Source of the DNA: Pseudomonas sp. Irchel 3A7
Lineage (GTDB): Bacteria > Pseudomonadota > Gammaproteobacteria > Pseudomonadales > Pseudomonadaceae
Reading direction: 5' to 3'
DNA length: 64,000 nucleotides
NCBI RefSeq assembly: GCF_900187565.1
Contig: NZ_FYED01000005.1
Coordinates: 372,001 to 436,000, forward strand
The notes below the pieces were generated by a model. It was not told where the DNA came from, searched no databases, and worked only from the letters and a program-made list of their open reading frames with translations. Below are positions 1-9,032 of the stretch, piece after piece. Position 1 is the first letter of the stretch; each line of letters opens with the position of its first letter. The translations under genes and the position numbers were made by a program.

Positions 1-1328
1 CCTTGCAGCACGTGAATGGTCACGGCGCCCTGGTTGTCGTCGGCAGTCGAGAACACTTGCGATTTCTTGGTAGGAATCGTGGTGTTTTTCTCGATCAGCG
101 CAGTCATCACGCCACCCATGGTTTCGATACCCAGGGTCAGCGGGCTGACGTCCAGCAGCAGAACGTCTTTTACGTCGCCGGCCAGAACGGCACCCTGAAT
201 CGCAGCACCCATGGCAACGGCTTCGTCCGGGTTCACGTCTTTACGAGCTTCTTTACCGAAGAACTCGGTCACCAGTTTCTGAACCAGTGGCATACGGGTC
301 TGACCACCGACCAGGATCACGTCGTTGATCGAGCCAACGTCGATACCGGAGTCTTTCAGCGCGATGCGGCAAGGTTCGATGGTGCGTTGAACCAGGTCTT
401 CTACCAGCGCTTCCAGCTTGGCGCGGGAGATCTTCACGTTCAGGTGCTTAGGACCGGTGGCGTCTGCAGTGATGTACGGCAGGTTCACGTCGGTCGACTG
501 AGCGGAAGACAGCTCGATCTTGGCTTTTTCAGCAGCTTCTTTCAGGCGCTGCATCGCCAGCGGGTCACCCTTGAGGTTCATGCCGCTTTCTTTCTTGAAT
601 TCGTCGACGAGGTAGTCGATCAGACGAATGTCGAAGTCTTCACCACCCAGGAAGGTGTCGCCGTTGGTGGCCAACACTTCGAACTGGTGCTCGCCATCGA
701 CTTCGGCGATTTCGATCACGGATACGTCGAAAGTACCGCCACCCAGGTCATAAACGATCACGGTGTGATCGCCCTTGGCCTTGTCCATACCGTACGCCAG
801 AGCAGCCGCGGTTGGTTCGTTGATGATACGTTTAACGTCCAGGCCCGCGATGCGGCCGGCGTCTTTGGTGGCCTGACGCTGGCTGTCGTTGAAGTAGGCC
901 GGAACGGTGATCACCGCTTCGGTCACTGGCTCGCCGAGATAGTCTTCGGCGGTCTTCTTCATTTTCTTCAGGATTTCAGCCGAGATTTGTGGCGGAGCCA
1001 TTTTCTGGCCGTTCACTTCAACCCAGGCGTCGTTGTTGTCAGCCTTGACGATCTTGTAAGGGACCATCTGGATGTCTTTCTGTACGACTTCTTCTTCGAA
1101 GCGACGACCGATCAGACGCTTCACCGCGTACAAGGTGTTGTGCGGATTGGTCACGGCCTGACGCTTGGCGGACTGGCCAACCAGGATTTCGCCATCATTG
1201 GCGTAAGCGATGATCGACGGTGTGGTGCGCGCGCCTTCGGCGTTTTCAATAACTTTGGCTTTGCCGTTTTCCAGCACGGAGACGCAGGAGTTGGTAGTCC
1301 CCAGGTCGATACCGATAATTTTGCCCAT
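1..1328 (-). CDS. dnaK: Molecular chaperone DnaK (Hsp70), 3' end outside window
   Basis: This is the N-terminal ~442 codons of cytosolic Hsp70, the ATP-driven chaperone that works with DnaJ and the exchange factor GrpE. The reading frame from ATG at 1328 begins [18 protein letters not shown] (phosphate-binding loop 1). It contains [13 protein letters not shown] (phosphate 2) and [13 protein letters not shown] (adenosine motif), and it reaches the start of the substrate-binding domain ([17 protein letters not shown]). The frame is open to base 1, so the C-terminal lid lies outside. grpE lies 102 nt upstream on the same strand, the usual grpE-dnaK order, so both probably share the heat-shock promoter in front of grpE. 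Confidence 0.98.
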   Translation of the reverse strand, partial: MGKIIGIDLGTTNSCVSVLENGKAKVIENAEGARTTPSIIAYANDGEILVGQSAKRQAVTNPHNTLYAVKRLIGRRFEEEVVQKDIQMVPYKIVKADNNDAWVEVNGQKMAPPQISAEILKKMKKTAEDYLGEPVTEAVITVPAYFNDSQRQATKDAGRIAGLDVKRIINEPTAAALAYGMDKAKGDHTVIVYDLGGGTFDVSVIEIAEVDGEHQFEVLATNGDTFLGGEDFDIRLIDYLVDEFKKESGMNLKGDPLAMQRLKEAAEKAKIELSSAQSTDVNLPYITADATGPKHLNVKISRAKLEALVEDLVQRTIEPCRIALKDSGIDVGSINDVILVGGQTRMPLVQKLVTEFFGKEARKDVNPDEAVAMGAAIQGAVLAGDVKDVLLLDVSPLTLGIETMGGVMTALIEKNTTIPTKKSQVFSTADDNQGAVTIHVLQ

Positions 1329-1430
1329 GTTCACTCTCCCGAAACTTTGGATTTGGTTGCCGCAGCGGTTGTTGCCAACTGCGGTAGCACTTAAACGCTT
1401 GACTTCTAAATGGGGGCCTTGCGGCTAATT

Positions 1431-1997
1431 TCAAGCCTGCTCATCAATAGAAGGCGATACTGGCGCCGGAGCCTTGCTGACCACGACCATCGCCGGGCGC
1501 AGCAGGCGTCCGTTGAGCTGGTAGCCCTTCTGGAACACCTTGAGCACGCTGTTCGGCTCGAGGTCGGCGCTTTCCTGCATGGCCATGGCCTGGTGCAGGA
1601 CGGCGTTGAATGGTTCGCCGTGCGGATCGATCGCTTCCAGCTGATAACGCTTCAGGGTGTCCTGGAACATTTTCAGGGTCAGCTCGATACCTTCGCGCAT
1701 TGGACGGATGCTTTCGTCATCCGGGCTGGACAACTCCAGACCGCGCTCCAGGCTGTCAATGATCGGCAGCAGGTCGCCGGCGAATTTTTCCAGCGCGAAT
1801 TTGTGAGCCTTTTCTACATCCTGCTCGGCGCGACGGCGGACGTTCTGCAGATCGGCGGCTACACGCAAAGCCTGATCCTGCGCACCTGCCAGTTGCTCTT
1901 CGAGCACTTGTACACGAGCCGCCAGGTCTTCACCCGAAGCCTCGGGCGCCTGGTTGGCGTCTGGATTTTGCGTATCCACTGTCTGTTCGTCAGCCAT
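1431..1997 (-). CDS. grpE: Nucleotide exchange factor GrpE
   Basis: GrpE (188 aa) releases ADP from DnaK and acts as a thermosensor. The N-terminal third is acidic and predicted coiled coil ([44 protein letters not shown]). The C-terminal beta domain ends with the family signature around [41 protein letters not shown]. The length is typical for Pseudomonas. The ATG at 1997 is preceded by a strong AAGGAG ribosome site. It is the first gene of grpE-dnaK, and a sigma-32-type promoter lies about 55-80 nt upstream. Confidence 0.97.
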   Translation of the reverse strand: MADEQTVDTQNPDANQAPEASGEDLAARVQVLEEQLAGAQDQALRVAADLQNVRRRAEQDVEKAHKFALEKFAGDLLPIIDSLERGLELSSPDDESIRPMREGIELTLKMFQDTLKRYQLEAIDPHGEPFNAVLHQAMAMQESADLEPNSVLKVFQKGYQLNGRLLRPAMVVVSKAPAPVSPSIDEQA

Positions 1998-2050
1998 AGA
2001 ATTCTCCTTTCAATATCGTCTGCGAGCCTGACTCGCGCTTCTGCCCAGCT

Positions 2051-2079
2051 ATATGGGGCCGCAAAATGCAGCTTCAAGG
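2051..2079 (-). promoter_or_regulatory. Sigma-32 (RpoH) heat-shock promoter of grpE-dnaK
   Basis: Read on the minus strand, CCTTGAAG (2079-2072) serves as the -35 and CCCCATAT (2058-2051) as the -10. Taking the -35 core CTTGAA as 2078-2073, the spacer is 14 nt. This closely matches the known sigma-32 pattern CTTGAAA-N13-15-CCCCAT. It sits 54 nt upstream of the grpE start codon, where a heat-shock promoter is expected. Activity is inferred from the match. Confidence 0.85.
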
Positions 2080-2198
2080 GGCATCGATGCATTAACCCTA
2101 CAAAAAACACCTGCATTGTCATTCCAGGACGCACTAAGGATTTCGTCGGATCAAGCGAATCGAGCTAACGAGGGGCATTGTCAGCCTGAAACAAAACA

Positions 2199-2214
2199 CT
2201 GTATAAATAACCAG
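2199..2214 (+). promoter_or_regulatory. LexA (SOS) box upstream of recN
   Basis: CTGTATAAATAACCAG fits the LexA operator rule CTG-N10-CAG with an A/T-rich core and ends 24 nt before the recN start codon. recN is a classic SOS gene in gamma-proteobacteria, so LexA repression is expected. Binding is inferred from sequence only. Confidence 0.8.
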
Positions 2215-2238
2215 ACCTAATGCCTGGGAGCGGCCTTT

Positions 2239-3912
2239 ATGCTGGTGCACCTGTCCGTACACAACTACGCCATCGTTGAACATCTCGATCTCGAACTCGA
2301 TCGCGGGATGAGCGTGATCACAGGCGAAACCGGCGCCGGCAAGTCGATCATGCTCGACGCGCTCGGCCTGACCCTTGGCGATCGCGCAGACAGCGGCGTG
2401 GTTCGACCCGGCGCAGACAAGGCCGACATCCTGGCGACCTTCGACCTGGTCGACATCCCGGAAGCCAGCGCCTGGCTGGCCGAACGCGACCTCGAGAACG
2501 ATGGCCCGTGCATCCTGCGCCGGGTCATTACCGCCGAAGGACGCTCGCGCGGCTATATAAACGGCACCCCCTGTCCCTTGGGCGACCTCAAGGCGCTGGG
2601 CGAACTGCTGATCGATATCCACAGCCAGCACGAACACCAATCCCTGCTCAAGACCGACACCCACCGCCGCCTGCTCGACGAGTACGCCGGTGCGACCGAC
2701 CTTGCCCGCCAGGTACAGCTGGCTGCCCAACGCTGGCGCCAGACCCGCCAGGAACTGGAGCGGCTCTCCAACTCGGGCGACGAACAGCGCGCCCGCCACC
2801 AACTGCTCAGCTATCAGCTCGAAGAGCTGGAAAACCTGGGCCTGGGGGACAACGAACTGGAGCAGCTGGAGCAGGAACACAAGAACCTGACCAATGCCGA
2901 AACCCTTCTGGGCATCTGCCGGCAAGTGGTCGAGCAATGCAGCGAAAGTGATTCCGGCAACGTGCTGAACGCCCTGACCGCCAGCCTCAACCGTCTTTCG
3001 AGCGTGAACAACTCGATCGGCGCGCTGGGTGAGGCCAGCAGCCTGCTGACCAGTGCGCAGATCCAGGTAGAAGAAGCGGTAGGCGAGCTGAATCGCTTCC
3101 TCGACAACTTCGACGCCGATCCATCGCGCCTTCAATATCTGGAGGAGCGCCTCGACTCGATTTACACCCTGGCGCGCAAACATCGCATTCAGCCGACCGA
3201 AGTCGCCGAGATGCAACAAAAGCTGCTGGATGAAATCGAAACCCTGAACGCCAACGACGAATCCATCGAGCGCCTGAGCGACGAGCTGTCGTCCTACGCC
3301 CGCCACTACCAGGAAAAGGCCCGCGAACTGAGCGATTTGCGTCACCAGGCCTCCACCAGCCTGGCCAGCGCAGTGGAACAGGAAATCCAGCGCCTGGGGA
3401 TGCCTGGGGGGCGCTTCACCATCGAACTGCGCCCCAACAGCGGAGACGAACTGCTGCCTAACGGGCTCGAGCAGGTCGAGCTGCTGGTCAGCGCCAACCC
3501 AGGGCAGCCATTGAAGGCCCTGGCGAAAGTCGCATCCGGCGGCGAGCTGTCACGGATCAGCCTGGCCATCCAGGTGATCACCGCACAAACCTCTCGCGTG
3601 CCGACCCTGGTGTTCGACGAAGTGGACGTGGGCATTGGCGGCCCGACGGCCGAGATCGTCGGCCAGTTGTTGCGTCGGCTCGGAGAGCGCGGGCAGGTTC
3701 TGACCGTGACTCACTTGCCACAAGTAGCAGCGCAGGGTCATCAGCACTTGTTTGTGCACAAAGTACGAGGTGAAGATGCCACCCGTACTGCCGTCTCAAA
3801 ACTAAGCAAGAATGACCGTGTCGAAGAGGTGGCTCGGATGCTGGGCGGCATCGATCTCACCAAGGAATCCCTGGCTCACGCCAAAAAAATGGTGGTTGCT
3901 GCAAAAGCCTAA
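2239..3912 (+). CDS. recN: DNA repair protein RecN (SMC-like ATPase)
   Basis: RecN (557 aa) is a cytosolic SMC-family ATPase that holds broken DNA ends together during recombinational repair. The Walker A motif GETGAGKS lies at about residues 30-37. A long glutamine/glutamate-rich coiled-coil arm fills the middle, interrupted near residue 280. The ABC signature ASGGELSR and Walker B TLVFDEVDVGIGG lie near residues 434-470, followed by THLPQVAAQGHQH. The length equals that of the family. The gene stands alone, divergent from grpE, behind a LexA box. The ATG at 2239 has a modest GGGAG ribosome site. Confidence 0.98.
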   Translation: MLVHLSVHNYAIVEHLDLELDRGMSVITGETGAGKSIMLDALGLTLGDRADSGVVRPGADKADILATFDLVDIPEASAWLAERDLENDGPCILRRVITAEGRSRGYINGTPCPLGDLKALGELLIDIHSQHEHQSLLKTDTHRRLLDEYAGATDLARQVQLAAQRWRQTRQELERLSNSGDEQRARHQLLSYQLEELENLGLGDNELEQLEQEHKNLTNAETLLGICRQVVEQCSESDSGNVLNALTASLNRLSSVNNSIGALGEASSLLTSAQIQVEEAVGELNRFLDNFDADPSRLQYLEERLDSIYTLARKHRIQPTEVAEMQQKLLDEIETLNANDESIERLSDELSSYARHYQEKARELSDLRHQASTSLASAVEQEIQRLGMPGGRFTIELRPNSGDELLPNGLEQVELLVSANPGQPLKALAKVASGGELSRISLAIQVITAQTSRVPTLVFDEVDVGIGGPTAEIVGQLLRRLGERGQVLTVTHLPQVAAQGHQHLFVHKVRGEDATRTAVSKLSKNDRVEEVARMLGGIDLTKESLAHAKKMVVAAKA

Positions 3913-3928
3913 GTCGATGCAGAAAGCA

Positions 3929-3954
3929 CGAAGGCGACCCTGGGGTCGCCTTCG
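3929..3954 (+). terminator. Hairpin downstream of recN
   Basis: Arms CGAAGGCGACC (3929-3939) and GGTCGCCTTCG (3944-3954) form an 11-bp stem with a 4-nt loop, 17 nt after the recN stop codon and before the convergent fur gene. The U-tract is poor (TTCGTTTCG), so it may be a weak or bidirectional terminator. Confidence 0.6.
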
Positions 3955-3988
3955 TTCGTTTCGCGAACCTTGCGTTCGCGCGACATGC

Positions 3989-4393
3989 TTACTTTTTCTT
4001 GCGCACGTACAGCACCAGATTGTGATCAACCATCTCGAAGCCATACTTGTCGACGATTGCTTTCTGCAGGCGCTCGATTTCTTCGTCGAAGAATTCGATC
4101 ACTTCACTGGTCTCGACGTTGACCATATGGTCGTGATGCTTGCCGTCGTCCAGCTCGAAGACCGCATGGCCCCCGTCGAAGTTGTGCCGCACCACAAGGC
4201 CAGCTGCCTCGAACTGAGTCAGTACACGGTAAACCGTGGCCAGACCGACGTCCTCGCCAGCCTCCATCAGTGCCTTGTAGACATCCTCGGCACTCATGTG
4301 GCGTTGCTCGGCGGAATCGAGCATTTGCAGAATCTTGACCCGTGGCAGGGTCACTTTGAGGCCGGCTTTGCGTAGTTCGCTATTTTCAACCAT
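3989..4393 (-). CDS. fur: Ferric uptake regulator Fur
   Basis: Fur (134 aa) is the Fe(II)-dependent repressor of iron-acquisition genes. The N-terminal winged helix spans roughly residues 1-83 (recognition region SAEDVYKALMEAGEDVGLATVYRVLTQFEAAGLV). The metal-binding dimerisation domain follows, with HHDHMVNVETSEVIEFFDEEIE carrying the His/Glu ligands. The protein ends in the KKK tail seen in Pseudomonas Fur and lacks the C-terminal cysteine cluster of E. coli Fur. It is divergent from bamE (97 nt between starts), the arrangement known in P. aeruginosa where fur and omlA share a promoter region. Confidence 0.98.
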   Translation of the reverse strand: MVENSELRKAGLKVTLPRVKILQMLDSAEQRHMSAEDVYKALMEAGEDVGLATVYRVLTQFEAAGLVVRHNFDGGHAVFELDDGKHHDHMVNVETSEVIEFFDEEIERLQKAIVDKYGFEMVDHNLVLYVRKKK

Positions 4394-4490
4394 GGTCAGC
4401 TTTCTCGCGATGCTGCTTCGCAGCTTCTCTTAATGCGGGTATGATCGGCGTTTACGTTGTCCCAGCCAAGATAGTGGAAGTCGCCCACCG

Positions 4491-5018
4491 ATGCAAAACA
4501 CCAAGCTCTTGCTAACCAGTTTCACCTTTGTGGGACTGCTCGCACTCGCCGGTTGTTCATTCCCCGGGGTTTACAAAATCGACATCCAGCAGGGCAATGT
4601 CGTCACGCAGGACATGATAGACCAGTTACGCCCGGGAATGACCCGTAAGCAAGTAAGGTTTATCATGGGCAACCCTCTGTTGACCGACACGTTCCATGCC
4701 GATCGCTGGGATTACCTGTACAGCCTGCAACCAGGGGGCGGTGAACGCCAACAGGAACGCATTAGCGTTATCTTCAACCCAAATGATCAACTTGTCAGCC
4801 TCTCTGGTGATTTCATGCCAGGCGTGAGCCGTGACGAGGCCATTCTCGGCAAGGACAGTGGCACTACCGTGACCGCGCCAGCTGAAAACGTCGAGAAGCC
4901 GAAACCGGAAAAACCGGTCAAGCCAGGTTCGTTGCTGGATCAGATCCAGAAGGAAGTGGACGGTGTAGAAACTGTTCCGGTTCCAACTCCAGAACCACTG
5001 GACACCTCGCCGCAATAA
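4491..5018 (+). CDS. bamE: Outer-membrane assembly lipoprotein BamE (OmlA/SmpA)
   Basis: BamE (175 aa) is the small lipoprotein of the BAM complex that inserts beta-barrel proteins in the outer membrane. A signal peptide ends in the lipobox LALAGC, giving lipidation at Cys22. The SmpA/OmlA fold follows: [43 protein letters not shown]. The C-terminal ~50 residues are a low-complexity Pro/Glu/Lys tail typical of pseudomonad OmlA. A bidirectional terminator follows the stop codon. Confidence 0.96.
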   Translation: MQNTKLLLTSFTFVGLLALAGCSFPGVYKIDIQQGNVVTQDMIDQLRPGMTRKQVRFIMGNPLLTDTFHADRWDYLYSLQPGGGERQQERISVIFNPNDQLVSLSGDFMPGVSRDEAILGKDSGTTVTAPAENVEKPKPEKPVKPGSLLDQIQKEVDGVETVPVPTPEPLDTSPQ

Positions 5019-5031
5019 TTTGCGACGCAAT

Positions 5032-5058
5032 AAAAAACCCGGCATGTCCGGGTTTTTT
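5032..5058. terminator. Bidirectional rho-independent terminator between bamE and ratB
   Basis: A-tract plus CCCGG, a 5-nt loop (CATGT), then CCGGG plus T-tract give a perfect 11-bp inverted repeat with A6 on one side and T6 on the other. It can therefore end transcripts from both convergent genes. Confidence 0.93.
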
Positions 5059-5076
5059 ATTGTCTGGCCGTAACAC

Positions 5077-5391
5077 TCACTGATTCCGGGCCTTGGCTTC
5101 GGCCGCTTTGGCTGCACGCAACCGACGAACTTCCTTCGGATCCGCCAGCAAAGGCCGGTAAATCTCGATTCGATCCCCAGACTGGACGGGACGGTTGCCG
5201 GGATCGACGATCACCTTGCCGAAGATCCCAACGGGACATGTGGCCAAATCCAGCTCCGGAAACGATTGGCCAATCCCGGATTGCAGCAACGCCGCCCGAA
5301 TGCTTGTTCCTGGCGGTACCTTCACCGACAAAAGCACCTGCCGATCAACAGCGGCATAGACCACTTCGACCTCGATCACTGCCTCAACCAT
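5077..5391 (-). CDS. ratB: RnfH/RatB family ubiquitin-fold protein
   Basis: This 104-aa protein belongs to the RnfH (UPF0125, RatB/YfjF) family with a beta-grasp fold. The start MVEAVIEVEVVYAA at 5391 and the pattern VPPGTSIRAALLQSGI...DPGNRPVQSGDRIEIYRPLLADPKEVRRLRA are family hallmarks. The molecular role is not established. It follows ratA with an 8-nt overlap (ratA stop at 5384), so the two are translationally coupled as in many proteobacteria. An upstream start in the same frame (5493) would overlap ratA heavily and is rejected. Confidence 0.9.
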   Translation of the reverse strand: MVEAVIEVEVVYAAVDRQVLLSVKVPPGTSIRAALLQSGIGQSFPELDLATCPVGIFGKVIVDPGNRPVQSGDRIEIYRPLLADPKEVRRLRAAKAAEAKARNQ

Positions 5392-5818
5392 GTATTTGCT
5401 TGGCCCGCTGACAGAACGCATCCACCAACGTGTTGGCCGCCTGATTGAACAACGGCCCCAAGGTCGCGCGAACAATGGGACCGGCGTAATCAAACGACAG
5501 GTCCAGGCTGATCTTGCAGGCCTTTTCAGTCAAAGCCTTGAATACCCAAATGCCATGCAGCTGAGTGAACGGGCCTTCTTCGAGGTTCATCTCGATCGAC
5601 TTCCCGGGAACCAGGGTATTACGCGTCACGAAATGCTGGCTGAGCCCTCCCTTCGCCACACCGACGCTGGCTCGCATATGCTCGGGCGAGCTTTCCAGCA
5701 CTTCGGCAGATGAACACCACGGCAGGAACTCAGGGTATCGCGCCACGTCGTTGACCAGGTCAAATAGGGCTTGCGCCGGGTACGGCAACAAAGCCGAACG
5801 TGAAATGTGTGTCGTCAT
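5384..5818 (-). CDS. ratA: RatA family START/polyketide-cyclase-like protein
   Basis: This 144-aa protein is homologous to E. coli RatA (YfjG) and mitochondrial Coq10, with the START-like lipid-binding fold. Visible signature: SALLPYPAQALFDLVNDVARYPEFLPWCSSAEVL, ending with GPIVRATLGPLFNQAANTLVDAFCQRAKQIHG. RatA was described in E. coli as blocking 70S ribosome association, while the Coq10 relation suggests ubiquinone chaperoning. Which role applies here is unresolved. The start MTTHISRS (5818) matches the family; the next in-frame upstream start (5848) adds 10 unrelated residues. Confidence 0.9.
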   Translation of the reverse strand: MTTHISRSALLPYPAQALFDLVNDVARYPEFLPWCSSAEVLESSPEHMRASVGVAKGGLSQHFVTRNTLVPGKSIEMNLEEGPFTQLHGIWVFKALTEKACKISLDLSFDYAGPIVRATLGPLFNQAANTLVDAFCQRAKQIHG

Positions 5819-5825
5819 GTCAGCG

Positions 5826-7229
5826 TCATTTCCACAGCTGGGCGGCAAACACTACAAGAATGCCGATGGGCGCCACATAGCGCATCAAGAACAAAGACAG
5901 GGCGAACAACGCAGGGTTGCGGATCGACAATTCGTCGCGCACCACCTCCCGGTTCATCACCCAGCCCGCGAACACCACGAAACACAAACCACCGAGTGGC
6001 AACATGATCCGCGAAGTGAAGAAATCGATCACACCGAAGAAATCCAGGCCGCTCGCCGCTCCCCATTGGTAGAGGTGGAACGAACCGCCTTCGTTCACGA
6101 AAAACTTGGCCTGCTTCCAGATATTGAACGAAAACACCGTGCCCAGGCCGACAAACCAGCAGGTGAATGCCAGCCAGAAGGTCACCCAGGCGCGGCTGAT
6201 TTTTGTCCGTTCGACCAGGTACGCCACCATCGGCTCGAGCAACGAGATCGCCGAACTCCAGGCCGCAATCGCCACCAACACAAAGAACACTACGCCCATC
6301 AACTGACCGAACGCTACGTTACCGAAGGCAAACGGCAGGCTGACAAACATCAGCCCGGGACCTTCGCTCGGGTTCAGACCCGCGGCGAACACGATCGGGA
6401 ACAGTGCCAGGCCGGCCACCAGGGAAACAAAAGTGTCGAGCAGCGCCACGCCAACGATTGTCCCGGAAATAGACGAACTCTTCGGCATGTAAGCGCCGTA
6501 GATCATGATCGAACCAACGCCCACGCTCAGGGAAAAGAACGCGTGCCCCATGGCCGGCAACAGACCGTCAAGGACTTTTTCCGGATGGAAGTCGAACATG
6601 AAATGCACGCCCTCCATGAAATGCCCGGTGGTCATGCTGTACCCCAGCAACACAATCACCATCACAAACAGCAACGGCATCATGATGCGCAAGCTGCGCT
6701 CCAGCCCGGCAACCACGCCCCTGGCGATCACAACCGCCGACAGCAGCATGAAAATCGTGTGCCAAAGTGTCAGGCGCCACGGGTCGGCAATGACATTACC
6801 AAAGTACGCACCCACCTGATCGGGTGTCGCCCCCTGAAAGTCGCCACGCCCCATGTCGATGATGTAATCGAGCGACCAGCCGCCAACCACACTGTAGAAA
6901 GACAGGATCAGCAACGCCGTGATCATCCCGGCGAAGGCCCCCCAGGACCATTTCGCCGAATGCCCCGCTTCCAGCGCCAGCACCTTCAAGGCGTTGGCCG
7001 GACTTTGCCGCGCCCGCCGACCGATCAGGGTTTCTGCCAACATGACCGGGATACCGATCAGCGCGATACAGGCCAGGAACATCAACACGAAGGCGCCGCC
7101 ACCATAGACGCCGACCATGTACGGAAATTTCCAGATGCTGCCCAGTCCCACGGCAGAACCGGTCGCGGCGAGTATGAAAACCCAGCGGCTAGCCCAACTG
7201 CCGTGGACAGAAACCTTGTCTGTCGACAT
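5826..7229 (-). CDS. Sodium:neurotransmitter symporter (SNF) family transporter
   Basis: This 467-aa inner-membrane protein belongs to the NSS/SNF family (LeuT fold, Na+-coupled uptake of amino acids or related compounds). The first helix carries the Na+/substrate signature [38 protein letters not shown]. About 11-12 hydrophobic segments follow, in line with bacterial members. The ATG at 7229 is preferred over an adjacent TTG codon at 7232. Its stop lies only 7 nt from the ratA start, so it may be cotranscribed with ratAB. The substrate cannot be read from the sequence. Confidence 0.9.
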   Translation of the reverse strand: MSTDKVSVHGSWASRWVFILAATGSAVGLGSIWKFPYMVGVYGGGAFVLMFLACIALIGIPVMLAETLIGRRARQSPANALKVLALEAGHSAKWSWGAFAGMITALLILSFYSVVGGWSLDYIIDMGRGDFQGATPDQVGAYFGNVIADPWRLTLWHTIFMLLSAVVIARGVVAGLERSLRIMMPLLFVMVIVLLGYSMTTGHFMEGVHFMFDFHPEKVLDGLLPAMGHAFFSLSVGVGSIMIYGAYMPKSSSISGTIVGVALLDTFVSLVAGLALFPIVFAAGLNPSEGPGLMFVSLPFAFGNVAFGQLMGVVFFVLVAIAAWSSAISLLEPMVAYLVERTKISRAWVTFWLAFTCWFVGLGTVFSFNIWKQAKFFVNEGGSFHLYQWGAASGLDFFGVIDFFTSRIMLPLGGLCFVVFAGWVMNREVVRDELSIRNPALFALSLFLMRYVAPIGILVVFAAQLWK

Positions 7230-7348
7230 CAATATTACGACCGAGCGTTCAAAAAAAGAGCGCGCATTGTCCGGGATTCAATCAACCTGCTCAAGCACGC
7301 AGCATCACCGTAGCCGACTCGCTTGCAACTCCCTATAATGCCGCCCCT

Positions 7349-7831
7349 ATGGCTAAACAGAAGAAACACCCCACAGGGACCATCGCGCAAAATAAAAAGG
7401 CGCGACACGATTACTTCATCGAACATCGGTTCGAGGCTGGTCTGGTCCTGGCCGGCTGGGAAGTAAAAAGTTTGCGGGCAAGCAAGCTGCAACTGGTTGA
7501 CAGTTACGTACTGCTCAAGGACGGCGAAGCCTGGCTGCTCGGCAGCCACATCACGCCGCTGACGACCGCCAGCACCCACGTCATTGCCGATCCGACCCGC
7601 ACCCGTAAATTGCTGCTCAACCGCCGCGAGCTGGATAAGCTGTCCGCAGCCGTACAGCAAAAAGGTTACGCCTGCGTGTGCCTGTCCTGGTACTGGAGCA
7701 AGCACATGGTCAAGTGCGAAATCGCTCTGGGCAAGGGCAAGAAGGAATACGACAAGCGTGATACCGAGCGCGAACGCGATGCCGGTCGCGAGCTGCAGCG
7801 TGCGGTGCGGAACAAGGGTAAGGAAGACTGA
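7349..7831 (+). CDS. smpB: SsrA-binding protein SmpB
   Basis: SmpB (160 aa) binds the tRNA-like end of tmRNA and delivers it to stalled ribosomes for trans-translation. The oligonucleotide-binding barrel carries the signature [32 protein letters not shown], and the basic C-terminal tail ([29 protein letters not shown]) enters the ribosomal decoding centre. Its RNA partner ssrA lies 9.4 kb downstream at 17248. The lactate locus sits between the two, as around P. aeruginosa PA4768-PA4772. Confidence 0.98.
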   Translation: MAKQKKHPTGTIAQNKKARHDYFIEHRFEAGLVLAGWEVKSLRASKLQLVDSYVLLKDGEAWLLGSHITPLTTASTHVIADPTRTRKLLLNRRELDKLSAAVQQKGYACVCLSWYWSKHMVKCEIALGKGKKEYDKRDTERERDAGRELQRAVRNKGKED

Positions 7832-7860
7832 TATTCGATCTTCTGGCCTGACCGCGACTA

Positions 7861-7995
7861 CTGTGGCGAGGGAGCTTGCTCCCGCTCGGCTGCGAAGCAG
7901 CCGCAATCTGGCAAATACGCTCTGTATCTAGAAGTGTAGTGGCTGGTAAAAGGGGCCGCTCCGCGCCCCAGCGGGAGCAAGCTCCCTCGCCACAG
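7861..7995. repeat. REP doublet (REPIN), GAGGGAGC subgroup
   Basis: Two REP units in inverted orientation, CTGTGGCGAGGGAGC (from 7861) and GCTCCCTCGCCACAG (to 7995), flank a variable centre containing further short palindromes. It lies in the smpB-lldR gap. The same subgroup recurs at 50186-50297. Confidence 0.9.
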
Positions 7996-8002
7996 AATAC
8001 CT

Positions 8003-8770
8003 CTACATCCCCTTGCGCCGCTCCGCCCGGGCCACGCGCTGCACTTCCTGACGCACTTCTTCCAGCACTTCCTGCACATACAGAATGTGGCGACTGGAGA
8101 CTTCCCGCGCGTACTCCGCCCTGCCTTCGATAATCGCCAGATACAATTCCCGGTGCTGCGTGATCAGCATGTCGCGGGTTTCAGTGCGCTGTTTGTACAT
8201 GCCGCCAATGTTGGTGACCACGTTGCGCTTGAGCAGGTCGAACAAGCCGCGAATGGTGTGCAGCAGCACCGCGTTGTGGCTCGCCTCGGCAATCGCCAGA
8301 TGGAATTTTGCATCCGCCGCGCCTTCTTCCGCCCGACTGACCTCATCGTGCCGCGAATAACAGTCCTGCAACTCATTGAATGCCGCAGTCAGTCGCTCGC
8401 GATCAACATCCGTGGCACGTAAGGCGGCGTAGTAAGCGCAGGACGCTTCCAGCGTATGGCGAAATTCCAACAGATCACGCTGAGCCTCGGGATTGCTTTC
8501 CAGCAATTGCAGCAGTGGATCACTGAAGGTCGTGCCCAGGGACTCCACCACATAGTTGCCGCCACCCTGGCGACTGACCAGCAAACCCTTGGCGACCAGT
8601 TTCTGAATGGCTTCGCGCAACGAAGGGCGTGACACACCGAACTGCTCGGCCAATGCCCGTTCGGCCGGCAGACGCTCTCCGGCCTTCAGCGTGCCTTCGA
8701 GGATCATGCCCTCCAGCTGCTCGACAATATCGTCAGACAAACGGCGCTGACGAATCTGATCAAACCCCAT
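8003..8770 (-). CDS. lldR: GntR/FadR-family lactate repressor LldR
   Basis: LldR (255 aa) is a FadR-subfamily regulator that represses lactate genes and is released by lactate. The N-terminal winged helix runs from residue 1 to about 75 (RLPAERALAEQFGVSRPSLREAIQKLVAKGLLVSRQGGGNYV). The C-terminal FCD domain shows the metal/ligand pattern RHTLEASCAYYAA, DAKFHLAIAEASHN and QHRELYLAIIEG. The start MGFDQIRQRRLSD at 8770 matches the family; a longer frame to 8839 adds unrelated residues. It is divergent from lldP, with its likely operator between them. Confidence 0.94.
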   Translation of the reverse strand: MGFDQIRQRRLSDDIVEQLEGMILEGTLKAGERLPAERALAEQFGVSRPSLREAIQKLVAKGLLVSRQGGGNYVVESLGTTFSDPLLQLLESNPEAQRDLLEFRHTLEASCAYYAALRATDVDRERLTAAFNELQDCYSRHDEVSRAEEGAADAKFHLAIAEASHNAVLLHTIRGLFDLLKRNVVTNIGGMYKQRTETRDMLITQHRELYLAIIEGRAEYAREVSSRHILYVQEVLEEVRQEVQRVARAERRKGM

Positions 8771-8916
8771 AACTCGATTTCTCCACGACCCGACGGCTCG
8801 CCGGGCCTCTATTCTGGCCCATTCGCGCCGTGTCGGCACCTGTTGCCAAGCATTTAACCCTCAGGCCCGAACGCCCTGATGGATCACGCATTCGACAAAA
8901 GTTTTAGGGCGGCAAA

Positions 8917-8946
8917 TTGACACACCGCCTACAAGGCTTTTACCCT
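8917..8946 (+). promoter_or_regulatory. Candidate sigma-70 promoter of lldP
   Basis: TTGACA (8917-8922) and TACCCT (8941-8946) are separated by 18 nt. This places transcription start near 8953, just ahead of the LldR operator. The -35 is perfect and the -10 weak. The call is from sequence match only. Confidence 0.55.
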
Positions 8947-8963
8947 AGCCAACAGCGATTGTA

Positions 8964-8980
8964 AATTGGTCTTACCAATT
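8964..8980. promoter_or_regulatory. LldR operator
   Basis: AATTGGTCTTACCAATT is a perfect inverted repeat (7-bp arms AATTGGT/ACCAATT, CTT centre). It fits the FadR-family core TNGTNNNACNA and the known LldR site pattern of pseudomonads. It lies between the divergent lldR and lldP genes, just after the candidate lldP promoter, where a bound repressor would block transcription. Confidence 0.88.
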
Positions 8981-9032
8981 ATCCAAGAACGCTGATCAGT
9001 GCCTGACCAACAACAATTAGGGGCCACCCCAT

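Noticed and set aside
3-1394. 463-codon open frame on the plus strand
   Set aside because: It is the antisense shadow of dnaK, whose minus-strand protein is unmistakable; high-GC coding creates long antisense frames.
5565-7313. 582-codon plus-strand open frame
   Set aside because: Antisense shadow of ratA and the SNF transporter; extreme His/Gln/Arg composition without any domain.
7861-7995. Repeats as a CRISPR array
   Set aside because: Only inverted pairs with variable centres, not direct repeats with regular spacers, and no cas genes; these are REPINs.
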